Of a DNA stretch of 64,000 nt, positions 52,031 to 62,321 are shown one piece after another. The notes below the pieces were generated by a model. The model was given only the letters and a program-made list of their open reading frames with translations. It was not told where the DNA came from and ran no database searches. Every line of letters begins with the position of its first letter. The stretch's first letter is position 1. Made by a program: the position numbers and the translations under genes. The DNA comes from Arctopsyche grandis (taxonomy: Eukaryota; Arthropoda; Insecta; Trichoptera; Hydropsychidae). The stretch is from contig NC_135357.1 of NCBI RefSeq assembly GCF_051622035.1, positions 36,501,691-36,565,690 on the forward strand. The letters run 5' to 3'.

Positions 52031-53770
52031 AATATTTATATACTTTTAAAATAATAATTAAAAATATGATGTGTATATAGTAAATAATTACAACTACAAA
52101 CCTAAAATATAATAAAATGTTTATTATTAGAGACATATTTTAAAATTATATATGTACTTATATGATGACAGTTTAATTTCATAATCTTGATCATTTTTAC
52201 GATTAACGGTACAAAATACCCTTTATACCAGGGAATCCGTACCCGCTTTATCTCTGCTTAGGTATTTAAAAAAGGTACTCAGAGAAAAAAAAAGCTTTCC
52301 AGAACGTATTCGTTTTATAAAAGATTTTATCAGTTCAAACAGATGTTTCAAAATATGCATGGTTTCTTATAAGGCGAAAGTAAAATTCAAATACTCTGGT
52401 AGCAGTTTTCAAAGAATTGGTCAATTTCTTAGAAAAGCCGACAGTGTTTGTACAAGCATTTCCTTTTAAGGTAAGCATTCTGATTTTAAAGTTATTCTTT
52501 GAAATTAACCATTTCCAAGATTAGTTCACTTATATGTTGTCGATTTCTGGTGATAGCGATAATTGATAACTTCAATTTTTGTTAGATATTCAAAATGTAC
52601 ACGTGCAAAATATAAATTGTGCCAGTTTTCCAAGAAGTCTTTATTTTTGATAAATTAAGGGAATCCCAAACGCGTCGTCCAAAAAGCAACGAACGAACAT
52701 TTGGGTTTAACTACCTGGAATCTTGAAAGCCATATCTTCAACCGAAATTAAATAGATTAAAAAAGTTTAATTTTCAATTAACTTTTACGGATTTAAATCC
52801 ATACAAACAGATACATACTTTTGAAATAGTACGTGTACTAATCAATCACGTAATCAGTGTACACACCAAAAAGAGATCTATTTTGTTGTCAAAATATTAA
52901 CCAACTTATTCTAACAATGTACATACATTTGTATGAATGTGTTGATGATTAGATTAGAAGACCAAATATTTAATCGTTGTTCTGGATCTACTAAATATCG
53001 TCCCCTTTTCATTATAAAACCTTCTCGGTGGTTTTCAACAAGCTGAATATTGAGCTTATCCACAAATTAAAAGTGGCTCATTGGCTTTTCATGCTTTTAA
53101 GCTTATGTTGTTTGAATAAAATGTACGCATTGACGACTGCAACTTCTACGGCCCAAAAGAAAAGCTTGCGCCACCATTTCAATGTCTTAAGACAATGTAT
53201 GATGAAGTATGGTGATCTGCTCTATCAACACCTGCCATATATTTGGTATAATTTATATAATTCAAGATCACGTCTGGTTTAACGATGTACATATTCTTCT
53301 ATCCCACCTATTTTTATCCTTTTAACTACTTTAGATTCGTTAGAATGCCAATTACTCAGCATTGTCACCACTCTTTTGTCTTTCCAAGCGAGAACCATAG
53401 CACTGCACTTCCATATGATATTATTTCACCTTTTTTTATTTTGGATTTTTAATAGCTGTTTGCAATCGTTTCAGTCAAATGCGTTTATATTTTAAGCAAT
53501 CTAAATTCCCAATAGAAAATACATGTTTTTGCTGTGAAATGCTAGTAGATAATAAATTCCAATTTTTAACTGAATCAGATGTTGAAGGTGTTTGATTGAT
53601 GGGCGCGGAAGGTATTATATTTTGCAAAATAACCTCTTAATTATTAAAATTAATTTGCGTACCTCCTTCTATTGGGCGTAATGATGTCACTTCCACTATT
53701 CGAATCACTACAATTAGGTAATTTCTGGAAAATTCTCACAGTTTTGAATGAATGCGGTATAATTAGGATT
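52030..53770. other. AT-rich spacer
   Basis: No gene, RNA or clear element is recognised. A short match to the H1 3' flank (TCAAAATATTAACCAACTT) occurs near 52890. Confidence 0.5.
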
Positions 53771-53865
53771 GCCATACGTCCCGTATATACGGGACATGTC
53801 CCGTATTTCACTACTCGGTCCCGTATTACAATTTGTCCCCTATTTGTCCCGTTTTCTCCCTAAAC
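53771..53865. repeat. CCCGTAT-rich segment with an 18-bp palindrome
   Basis: GTCCCGTATATACGGGAC at 53778-53795 is a perfect palindrome. TCCCGTAT recurs nearby (near 53800 and 53820), with related TCCCCTAT and TCCCGTTT after it. It may be the end of an unidentified DNA transposon. Confidence 0.55.
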
Positions 53866-53884
53866 TCTGCGTGAGAGAATCGGC

Positions 53885-56136
53885 GCGGCTATCAGCGGAC
53901 GCGATAACCAGAGCCGACGCAACACGACAAGCCGTCATCTTCGAAGCGAAGTAACAACGGTCGGCACAACCAACGTCGAGAACAGTACGTCCCGACGCGG
54001 GAGCGTTCAGACCATCTCGACCGGCCGTGCGACCCCCACGATGGGTGTCATCGGACCAGACAGCGCGACCAGCCACTACTACTCCAACGTGTTGGAACTG
54101 CGGACAAACGGGACACATTAGCCGGTTGTGCCGCAAGAAGAGGGTCCGGAAGCTGGAGCCAACGAACGACGAGGACGAAGACGACGAGGAGGAGGCGGCT
54201 TCGGGAAACGAGCAGTGATCGGCCTGTTACGGGTCAGACCGATCACCGGTGCACGCAAAACACCCGGAGTGAACAAACTGGACGGCAGCGGCACGGCCGG
54301 CTCGTTTGTCGTGAAAGGAGAGATCGGAGGCGTGCCGTGTCGAATGGTGGGGGACACCGAGGCGTGCATCACGGTGATCAACCCGGAACTGTTCGCGAAG
54401 ATCTCTCCTAAAGATTACACCGTCGTGAAGGGCCATTACAGCAGAGCGCGGCAAGCGGCGGGCCAAACCATCAAGATCCACCGATGGATACGGGTGACCC
54501 TTAATCTGCAGGGCGAAAAGTTTCCGTGGAACGTAGCGGTGGCGGATATCCAGGATCCCATATTGTTGGGACTGGACGCACTGAGACATGTCCGAGCTAC
54601 GTTCGAGTTGGGCGGAGAGGAGAAGTGTATCATCAGGGGCGTGCAACGCGAGAAAGGGAAGAAAAACGCACCTGCTATTAAGAGCATCCGCGGGGAAGTA
54701 CCCCACCCGAAGATCACGGCGTTACTCGAGAGGGCCGATATTCTGCCAGAAGAGAAACGGCGCCCCGAGACCATGATTCGGGAAAATCAGAAAGCGTTCG
54801 CCCGGGAAGAGAAGGACCAAGGAAGGACCACCAAGGCGGTCCACACCATCGACGTGGGAGACGCGAAGCCGATGAAACAGCCGCCGAGAAGGATACCGCT
54901 AGCACGGAAAGAGGAAGTACGCGCTATGATCGACGACTTACTGAAGCAGGGCGCGATAGAACCGGGGCACGGGCCGTGGGCGTCACCGGTAGTTCCGGTC
55001 GCCAAAAAGGACAGGTCGCTAAGGATGTGCGTGGACTACCGGAAACTGAACACCGTCACCAAAATAGACTCACACCCCATCCCGAGGATCGACGACACTT
55101 TCGACCAGTTGAACGGAGCGAGCTACTTCAGCACACTGGATCTGCAGAGCGGATTCTGGCAGGTACCGGTCGCCCCGGAAGACCGCGAGAAGACAGCGTT
55201 CGTAACAGAGTTCGGTCTGTTTCAGTTCAAAGTGATGCCATTCGGGTTGTGTTACGCGCCAGCGACGTTCGTACGGTTAATGACAAAAGTGGTCGGTGAC
55301 ATAAGCAATGTCCTCGTGTATCTAGACGACATTATCGTGCACAGCAAAACTTACGACGAACACTTGGTGCATTTAAACAATGTGTTCGAACGGATACAGG
55401 CAGCCGGCCTTAAATTGAATGCAGACAAGTGTCGATTGTGCACACAAACCCAAATGCGCAGCTTCCTGGGACTGGCCACGTACTACCGAAAATTTGTGCG
55501 CAATTTCGCCGAGATCGCGAAACCACTCCATCAGCTAACGGAAAAAGGGCGCGAGTTCAAGTGGACACCGACGTGCGAACAAGCGCTCCAAAAATATTAC
55601 TGGCCGACGTGTCGAATCGACGTCACCCAGTGGTGCGAACGATGCGCACAGTGCGGGGCCCACAACGGACCACACCGAAGGAATCGCGGGGCACTTCAAC
55701 CGTACCTTTCGGGGACGCCACTACAACGAATGGCAGTCGACATTCTGGGTCCACTCCCGGCCACCGAACGAGGAAACCGATACATACTGGTGGCCATGGA
55801 CTACTTCACGAAGTGGCCGGAAGCGATTCCACTACCGAACCAGGAGGCAGAGACCGTAGCAGACGCCCTGGTAGAACAAGTGTTCACGCGGCTAGGCGTC
55901 CCGAACGAGCTGCACTCTGACCAGGGACGAAACTTCGAGTCGAAATTGTTCCGTCAGGCACTGGACCGGCTGGGCGTACACAAAACGAGAACAACACCAT
56001 ACCGACCTCAGTCCGATGGAATGGTCGAGCGACTCAATCGAACCATGCGGGCGCACTTGACGAAGTTCATCAACGACGAGCAGGACGACTGGGACACGCT
56101 GGTTCCGCACTTCCTCATGGCATATAGAGCGGCACT
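53885..56136 (+). mobile_element. Gypsy-2 fragment without LTRs, fused to a LINE
   Basis: The sequence matches the Gypsy-2 copy at 45921-49899 from within gag (CWNCGQTGHISRLC) through protease, reverse transcriptase (VYLDDIIVHS) and into the integrase core. It is broken, internally shortened, and ends inside the integrase where LINE-A sequence begins. Neither LTR is present in the window. Confidence 0.88.
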
Positions 56137-57444
56137 CGCGGAATCCGACTTCGACTCCGATTCCGACTCCGTGCAGTCTAATAAAATGGAGGTTACTTCC
56201 GCTGCCAAGTCCCCACCCGCATCAGCAGCCGCACCTGAACCCACACAACCACCCACACCTACACAACCACCCACACCTACACAACCACCCACACCTACAC
56301 AATCATCCACACCTACCCAAACACCTGCACCTACACAAACACCTGCACCACAACCGGAGGACTACTCCTTCCCTGTTGGCATCATCCGAAATCGGAAACA
56401 TATCCAGAAGCGTCCAATTCACAACACACCCACCCAACAAGCGGCCCTCAGCACACCGTTGGCAAACACGCCTCAAATTCGTACACCCCCCAGACCACAA
56501 GCCCCGCTCACCCATCCAGAAACACCGTTTCGGATGTGCTTCCCAAACCTAAAGTTGCTCCAATCTTTCTAAGGTTGCCATCGGACTACAAGGTAGTTCA
56601 AAGGAAACTCGACGGACGTAACCTCAAATTCACAGCCGTCTACTCTGAAAACAGAGTCAAAATCACACCATGCACCATCGATGATTACCGCCAAATCACA
56701 AAAGTGCTCCAAGATGAACAATTCCAATTCTATGCCCACCCTCTAACGGAAGACAAACCGCTCAAACTGGTCATTAGAGGCATTAGCCCCAACTATTCCG
56801 AGTCAGAAGTCCTCGCCGAGTTGGCCGATCTTGGCTACAAAGCCAGTAAAGCCACCGTCATGAAATCACGACGTGACAAGCGCGACATGCCCATGTTCAC
56901 TGTCTAGACCACACGTGACGAAGAGGGGAAGAAGTTGTTCAACCTCTCCAGCATCTTCGGCCAACTGGTTCGCATCGAATCACTTCGCCGTGGTGATACT
57001 GTACCGCAGTGCCACCGCTGCCAAGGCTTTGGTCACGGCTCCTACAACTGCCATGTCGCCCCCCTGTGCATCAAATGTGCAGGACCCCATTTGACCACTG
57101 ACTGTGTGTCAACAACCTCCACTCCAACTTGCACCAGCTGCAGAGGCCCTCACGTTTCCAGCTACAGAGGCTGCCCTTCAAATCCCAACAACAAAAGCAG
57201 GAAGAACTCCCGCCAACCCCGAAACCCCAACCCCTCCCACCCCCAACCAACGAAGACCAACGTACCGCAATATAGACACGAAAACTCAAATTTCCCTCCC
57301 CTAACCCCTCCCACCCAACAACCCAACATCAACACTAGCTGGAACCCAAACCAAGACCTTTCAAATCGGATGAGCAAAATCGAACAGTCCATTGACTCGA
57401 TAAATGCCATCCTGCTCATGCTCACCCACCAACATAAAAAATGA
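56129..57444 (+). pseudogene. LINE-A ORF1 remnant
   Basis: This is the C-terminal three quarters of ORF1 with the Pro-rich linker, the FYAHPLTEDKPLKLVIRG block and three zinc knuckles. Compared with the intact ORF1 at 60669-62321 it lacks the N-terminus. It has lost one C in a run in the Pro-rich part (near 56490), which shifts the frame, and has TAG in place of GAA after MPMFTV (near 56905). It has an extra PPTPTQ-type repeat unit. Its stop still overlaps the ORF2 ATG. Confidence 0.88.
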
Positions 57445-60134
57445 CTTGCTACCTCAAGATCGTTTACTGGAACGCCTGCAGCATACTCAGCAAGCGTGTC
57501 GAATTCGAGCAATTCTTGCTCCAACACTCCATTGATATCGCACTAGTAAACGAAACTTGGCTCAAACCTGGCAATCGACTAAACTTCCCAAACTACACCA
57601 CATACAGAAACGACAGAATAGGCAAAGCCGCCGGCGGCACTGCCATATTCATCAAACACACAATTCAACACAACTTGGCCCCGCGGCCGATCACCACAGG
57701 GATAGAACTGACGTCGGTAGAAGTTTGGACTAACACTGGCACCCCACTCATCCTCCACGCAGTTTACAACCCACCAAAACAACACTTACTCACCACAGAC
57801 TTGGACAAAATATTCAACACTAACAAAGCCACCATTGCCGCAGGCGACCTTAACGCCAAACATTCCAGATGGAACAGTCAAGCCACTAACAATAATGGGA
57901 AAATTCTTTTAAGTTATTCCCAACTTTCAAACCCAAAAGTTTCCGTCACGGCCCCAGACGAACCCACAAGAATCCCCATTAACTTCAAAGGCAGACCCGA
58001 TATCTTAGACATCGTTCTAACTCAAAATTTTCCGGGCGCGCAGTCCTTGACTGTAGTAAATGATCTTTCTTCCGACCATCACCCGGTCATACTAGAACTC
58101 ACCAACACACCCGTAACTATAAACCCCATCCTCCGAAGTACCATATCTTGGGAGAAATTCTCAACTCTCCTTCATCACACCGTCACTTACCCCCACTCAA
58201 TTCACACCACCCAAGAAATAGACTCCGCTATTAACATACTCACGGATGAAATACAGTCAGCCTTAGACGCCAGCACCACCACCACACCCCACTCCCCTCT
58301 GCACCCGCAAGCTTTACCCCCCGACATTCGCGATCTTATTCGCCTTAAGAATAGAGCTAGGAAGGCATTCCAAAGAAATAAGGACCCAATCCTCAAACAG
58401 CGAATGAACAGACTTCAACAAGACGTTAAAAATGCCTTGTGGCAACTACGAAACGACAACTGGGATACCAAACTCAGAGCTCTAGAAGACGGACATAACG
58501 ATTTCTGGAAACTGTCAAAAATCTTCAGAAGCAACGGGAACAGGATCGACAGGATCAAAGTTGGAGATAAGTTCGTCTACTCCAACGCCGATAAAGCGGA
58601 AGCCCTAGCCGACAGTCTCCAGGACCAATTATCTCTCTCAAACTTCAACCTGCAAAGTGACTTTTGCCAAATGGTTGAAAGCTCCGTCAACAGCTACCTC
58701 GAAAACCCAGCCCCAGTACCCATTGTCGCCACTTCGCCGCTTGAAGTCCTAAACATCATCAAAACTATCGCCGCCAAAAAGGCCCCTGGCCCTGACGGAA
58801 TTTCCAACAAAGCTCTAAAAGAACTCCCTCAAAAAGCCATCGCTGCACTCACAGCAATACTAAATGCCACCAACAGAATCTGCTATTTTCCGAGTCAATG
58901 GAAACTCGCCAATGTCATTCTCATCAGAAAACCCTATTCGAACCCCTCCCTCGCAACAAGTTACCGACCCATCAGCTTGCTATCCTCACTGAGTAAGATC
59001 CTGGAACGGATCTTAATCTCAAATCTCAACAGCGAAATCGCAAAAATTGACCTTCTTCCCAAAACACAATTTGGCTTCAGACCCCAACACTCTGCCGTTC
59101 ACCAGATTCACAGAGTTGTTGAAACCGTTATAGACGGTTTTGACCACAACATGTCTACTGGAGCAATCTTCCTAGACATTTCCAAAGCCTTCGATAAAGT
59201 CTGGCACTCTGGCCTCCTTTACAAAATGATTGCCGCCAACATCACCCCCCACTCAATACGTTCTATTGCATCCTTCCTAAGAGAAAGGAGATTTCAGGTC
59301 AAACTCAAGGACCGCATATCAACTCAGCGAGGCATCTCCGCTGGGGTACCCCAAGGCTCCATCCTCGGCCCCACACTATTCAACCTTTACACACACGACA
59401 TACCCACTCCTACACATAGGTACACAAACATCGCACAGTATGCCGACGACACGGTCATCTTAGCGAGCTCCGTCGGCCCCAAGGGAGTCTCGCTCGCCCT
59501 CCAAAAGTACTCGGACCAACTGGTAGCGTGGTACGATAAATGGCTGATGAAAATCAACCCGGATAAAAGTCAGGCAATATTCTTCTCCAGACGTAAAAAA
59601 CGGTGCAAACCAGCCAAGCCAGTCATTATAAACGACAAACCAGTCAACTGGACCACGTCTACCCGCTACCTGGGGGTAATAATCGACCGCAAATTAACCT
59701 GGAGACCCCACATCACTAACGCGGTGCGTAAAGCTAGGGCAGTTGCGTCAAAGCTTTACCCACTATGCAAACCAAACAGCAAGCTCTCGCTTAAAAACAA
59801 GTGCTTGCTGTATAAATCCATCATCCGCCCACAAATCACGTACGCGAGCCCCGTGTGGGCTCACACTACCATCTCCAACAGATCCATACTCAGACTACAG
59901 ACAATTCAAAACAAATTCTTGCGTGCCACGGGCAACTACGACCGGTACACAAGAAACACTATAATTCACAATGACCTAAGCATTGACTACCTCGACAAAC
60001 ACGTACACAAACTTGCCGTGAACTACTTCAAGTCTCTCGGCAAAATAGACAATCCCCTGATCAATTCCCTCAGTGTGACCAAACTCACATCCAATCAAAG
60101 ACCCATCGACATTCTGAAGATGGGTATAGGCTAA
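57441..60134 (+). CDS. LINE-A ORF2: endonuclease and reverse transcriptase
   Basis: This is an uninterrupted 897-residue protein with APE-type endonuclease motifs in the first 220 residues (NETW, AAGDLNAKHSRW near 135, SSDHHPV near 212). Reverse transcriptase motifs follow: GPDGISNKAL, FLDISKAFDKVWH, GVPQGSILGP and YADDTVIL near 667. The C-terminal LYKSIIRPQITYASPVW region comes last. There is no RNase H. The start codon is in ATGA with the ORF1 stop. Its 3' third is nearly the same as the truncated copies at 2290, 12972 and 44991, pointing to one active source lineage. Confidence 0.96.
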   Translation: MTCYLKIVYWNACSILSKRVEFEQFLLQHSIDIALVNETWLKPGNRLNFPNYTTYRNDRIGKAAGGTAIFIKHTIQHNLAPRPITTGIELTSVEVWTNTGTPLILHAVYNPPKQHLLTTDLDKIFNTNKATIAAGDLNAKHSRWNSQATNNNGKILLSYSQLSNPKVSVTAPDEPTRIPINFKGRPDILDIVLTQNFPGAQSLTVVNDLSSDHHPVILELTNTPVTINPILRSTISWEKFSTLLHHTVTYPHSIHTTQEIDSAINILTDEIQSALDASTTTTPHSPLHPQALPPDIRDLIRLKNRARKAFQRNKDPILKQRMNRLQQDVKNALWQLRNDNWDTKLRALEDGHNDFWKLSKIFRSNGNRIDRIKVGDKFVYSNADKAEALADSLQDQLSLSNFNLQSDFCQMVESSVNSYLENPAPVPIVATSPLEVLNIIKTIAAKKAPGPDGISNKALKELPQKAIAALTAILNATNRICYFPSQWKLANVILIRKPYSNPSLATSYRPISLLSSLSKILERILISNLNSEIAKIDLLPKTQFGFRPQHSAVHQIHRVVETVIDGFDHNMSTGAIFLDISKAFDKVWHSGLLYKMIAANITPHSIRSIASFLRERRFQVKLKDRISTQRGISAGVPQGSILGPTLFNLYTHDIPTPTHRYTNIAQYADDTVILASSVGPKGVSLALQKYSDQLVAWYDKWLMKINPDKSQAIFFSRRKKRCKPAKPVIINDKPVNWTTSTRYLGVIIDRKLTWRPHITNAVRKARAVASKLYPLCKPNSKLSLKNKCLLYKSIIRPQITYASPVWAHTTISNRSILRLQTIQNKFLRATGNYDRYTRNTIIHNDLSIDYLDKHVHKLAVNYFKSLGKIDNPLINSLSVTKLTSNQRPIDILKMGIG

Positions 60135-60668
60135 AATAGCACCCAATTTAATTAACCAGACTCAACCACCTCCAAACGGTCCATACCCGTTAACCACCCA
60201 CTAACACACTAACCCCGACAGTATCCCATAGATGTTGCACTAATTTTGCTTAGTGTTCCAGATCGACAAACACTCTACAAGCGAGTAGCCGCCAGCCCGC
60301 ACCACAAACATCACCGAGAGTCCGATCCCATACAACACGTTCGATGGATAGGTTAAGGGAGTGGCACTCCCTATAAACTATCGTTAAAACGCAGCCACAA
60401 AGAGAAAAAGAGTCCGCGCCCAGCGCCCGCAGTGCTCGGACGTGTCCCGCCGCGCAGTCGTTGTCGTTACCCGCGCTACAAACAGCTGTCTATAACAGCT
60501 GCGTCGCCGAAACCACGATGTAACTACCGCTCGACTCTCCGAACGCGTCCCTCTGGGAATGAGAAGCTGTCCTAGCAACAGCCAAATAAACAAAAGTGAT
60601 AGTGACAGTGACAAGTGACAAGTGACAGTGACACAACAAACAAAAAAAAAAAAAAACCCACCCACAAG

Positions 60669-62321
60669 ATGGCCAGTGTGCGGCGCGATGGCCGTGGTGG
60701 CAGTGACACTAGCGCTAAAACGCATAAATTCACGGAACATGACTTTAAAAAACTCGTGAAGGCGTACCAAGAAATGAGGGAAGAAAACGCTTCCCTCAAA
60801 AAGTTAATCGCGACTCACGCAGCCCAACGAGCAGCTGACCAAGCAGCCCACTCCGCCCAACTGGGAAACCTCGCGTCAAACATGTCGCAGGCTCAGTCGA
60901 CAACGACGACCACAAAGACGAAGGATATGGCCACATCCCCTCAGACGTCACCACGCAAAAACGGTAAGCGTAGAATGACGAGCCCACTCAACACCACACA
61001 CACACAATTACAGTCGCCCCCACCCATCAGCAACAGATACGCGGCACTTGCGGAATCCGACTTCGACTCCGATTCCGAATCCGTGCAGTCTAACAAAATG
61101 GAGGTTACTTCCGCTGCCAAGTCCCCACCCGCATCAGCAGCCGCACCTGAACCCACACAACCACCCACACCTACACAATCACCCACACCTACCCAAACAC
61201 CTGCACCTACACAAACACCTGCACCACAACCAGAGGAATACTCCTTCCCTGTTGGCATCATCCGAAATCGGAAACATATTCAGAAGCGTCCAATTCACAA
61301 CACACCCACCCAACAAGCGGCCCTCAGCACACCGTCGGCAAACACGCCTCAAATTCGTACACCCCCCCAGACCACAAGCCCCGCTCACCCATCCAGAAAC
61401 ACCGTTTCGGATGTGCTTCCCAAACCTAAAGTTGCTCCAATCTTTCTAAGGTTGCCATCGGACTACAAGGTAGTTCAAAGGAAACTCGACGGACGTAACC
61501 TCAAATTCACAGCCGTCTACTCTGAAAACAGAGTCAAAATCACACCATGCACCATCGATGATTACCGCCAAATCACAAAAATGCTCCAAGATGAACAATT
61601 CCAATTCTATGCCCACCCTCTAACGGAAGACAAACCGCTCAAACTGGTCATTAGAGGCATTAGCCCCAACTATTCCGAGTCAGAAGTCCTCGCCGAGTTG
61701 GCCGATCTTGGCTACAAAGCCAGTAAAGCCACCGTCATGAAATCACGACGTGACAAGCGCGACATGCCCATGTTCACTGTCGAAACCACACGTGACGAAG
61801 AGGGGAAGAAGTTGTTCAACCTCTCCAGCATCTTCGGCCAACTGGTTCGCACCGAATCACTTCGCCGTGGTGATACTGTAACGCAGTGTCACCGCTGCCA
61901 AGGCTTCGGTCACGGCTCCTACAACTGCCATGTCGCCCCCCTGTGCATCAAATGTGCAGGACCCCATTTGACCACTGACTGTGTGTCAACAACCTCCACT
62001 CCAACTTGCACCAGCTGCAGAGGCCCTCACGTTTCCAGCTACAGAGGCTGCCCTTCAAATCCCAACAACAAAAGCAGGAAGAACTCCTGCCAACCCCGAA
62101 ACCCCAACCCCTCCCACCCCCAACCAACGAAGACCAACGTACCGCAATATAGACACGAAAACTCAAATTTCCCTCCCCTAACCCCTCCCACCCAACAACC
62201 CAACATCAACACTAGCTGGAACCCAAACCAAGACCTTTCAAATCGGATGAGCAAAATCGAACAGTCCATTGACTCGATAAATGCCATCCTGCTCATGCTC
62301 ACCCACCAACATAAAAAATGA
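60669..62321 (+). CDS. LINE-A ORF1: RNA-binding zinc-knuckle protein
   Basis: The product is 550 residues from the ATG at 60669 (MASVRRDGRGGSD); an upstream in-frame GTG is ignored. Order: basic start, helical region with THAAQRAADQAAHSAQ (about 55-75), Pro/Thr-rich repeats of the PTPTQ type (about 160-190), the conserved block FYAHPLTEDKPLKLVIRG (about 315), three zinc knuckles (CHRCQGFGHGSYNC, CIKCAGPHLTTDC, CTSCRGPHVSSYRGC at about 415-475), and a Pro/Asn tail with a short C-terminal helix. This is the Jockey-clade ORF1 plan, a nucleic-acid chaperone that coats element RNA. It is the only intact LINE-A ORF1 in the window. Confidence 0.94.
   Translation: MASVRRDGRGGSDTSAKTHKFTEHDFKKLVKAYQEMREENASLKKLIATHAAQRAADQAAHSAQLGNLASNMSQAQSTTTTTKTKDMATSPQTSPRKNGKRRMTSPLNTTHTQLQSPPPISNRYAALAESDFDSDSESVQSNKMEVTSAAKSPPASAAAPEPTQPPTPTQSPTPTQTPAPTQTPAPQPEEYSFPVGIIRNRKHIQKRPIHNTPTQQAALSTPSANTPQIRTPPQTTSPAHPSRNTVSDVLPKPKVAPIFLRLPSDYKVVQRKLDGRNLKFTAVYSENRVKITPCTIDDYRQITKMLQDEQFQFYAHPLTEDKPLKLVIRGISPNYSESEVLAELADLGYKASKATVMKSRRDKRDMPMFTVETTRDEEGKKLFNLSSIFGQLVRTESLRRGDTVTQCHRCQGFGHGSYNCHVAPLCIKCAGPHLTTDCVSTTSTPTCTSCRGPHVSSYRGCPSNPNNKSRKNSCQPRNPNPSHPQPTKTNVPQYRHENSNFPPLTPPTQQPNINTSWNPNQDLSNRMSKIEQSIDSINAILLMLTHQHKK

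Larger units (their letters stand above)
56129..60402 (+). mobile_element. LINE-A copy, 5'-truncated in ORF1
   Basis: LINE-A sequence starts in the ORF1 Pro-rich region, sharing GCGGCACT with the Gypsy fragment at the junction. It continues through a broken ORF1, an intact ORF2 (57441-60134) and a full 3' UTR ending CAGCCACAAAG. The next LINE-A begins immediately after. Confidence 0.92.

Noticed and set aside
53028-53282. 84-residue open frame in the AT-rich spacer
   Set aside because: No recognisable domain, codon bias or neighbouring signals; the length is expected by chance.
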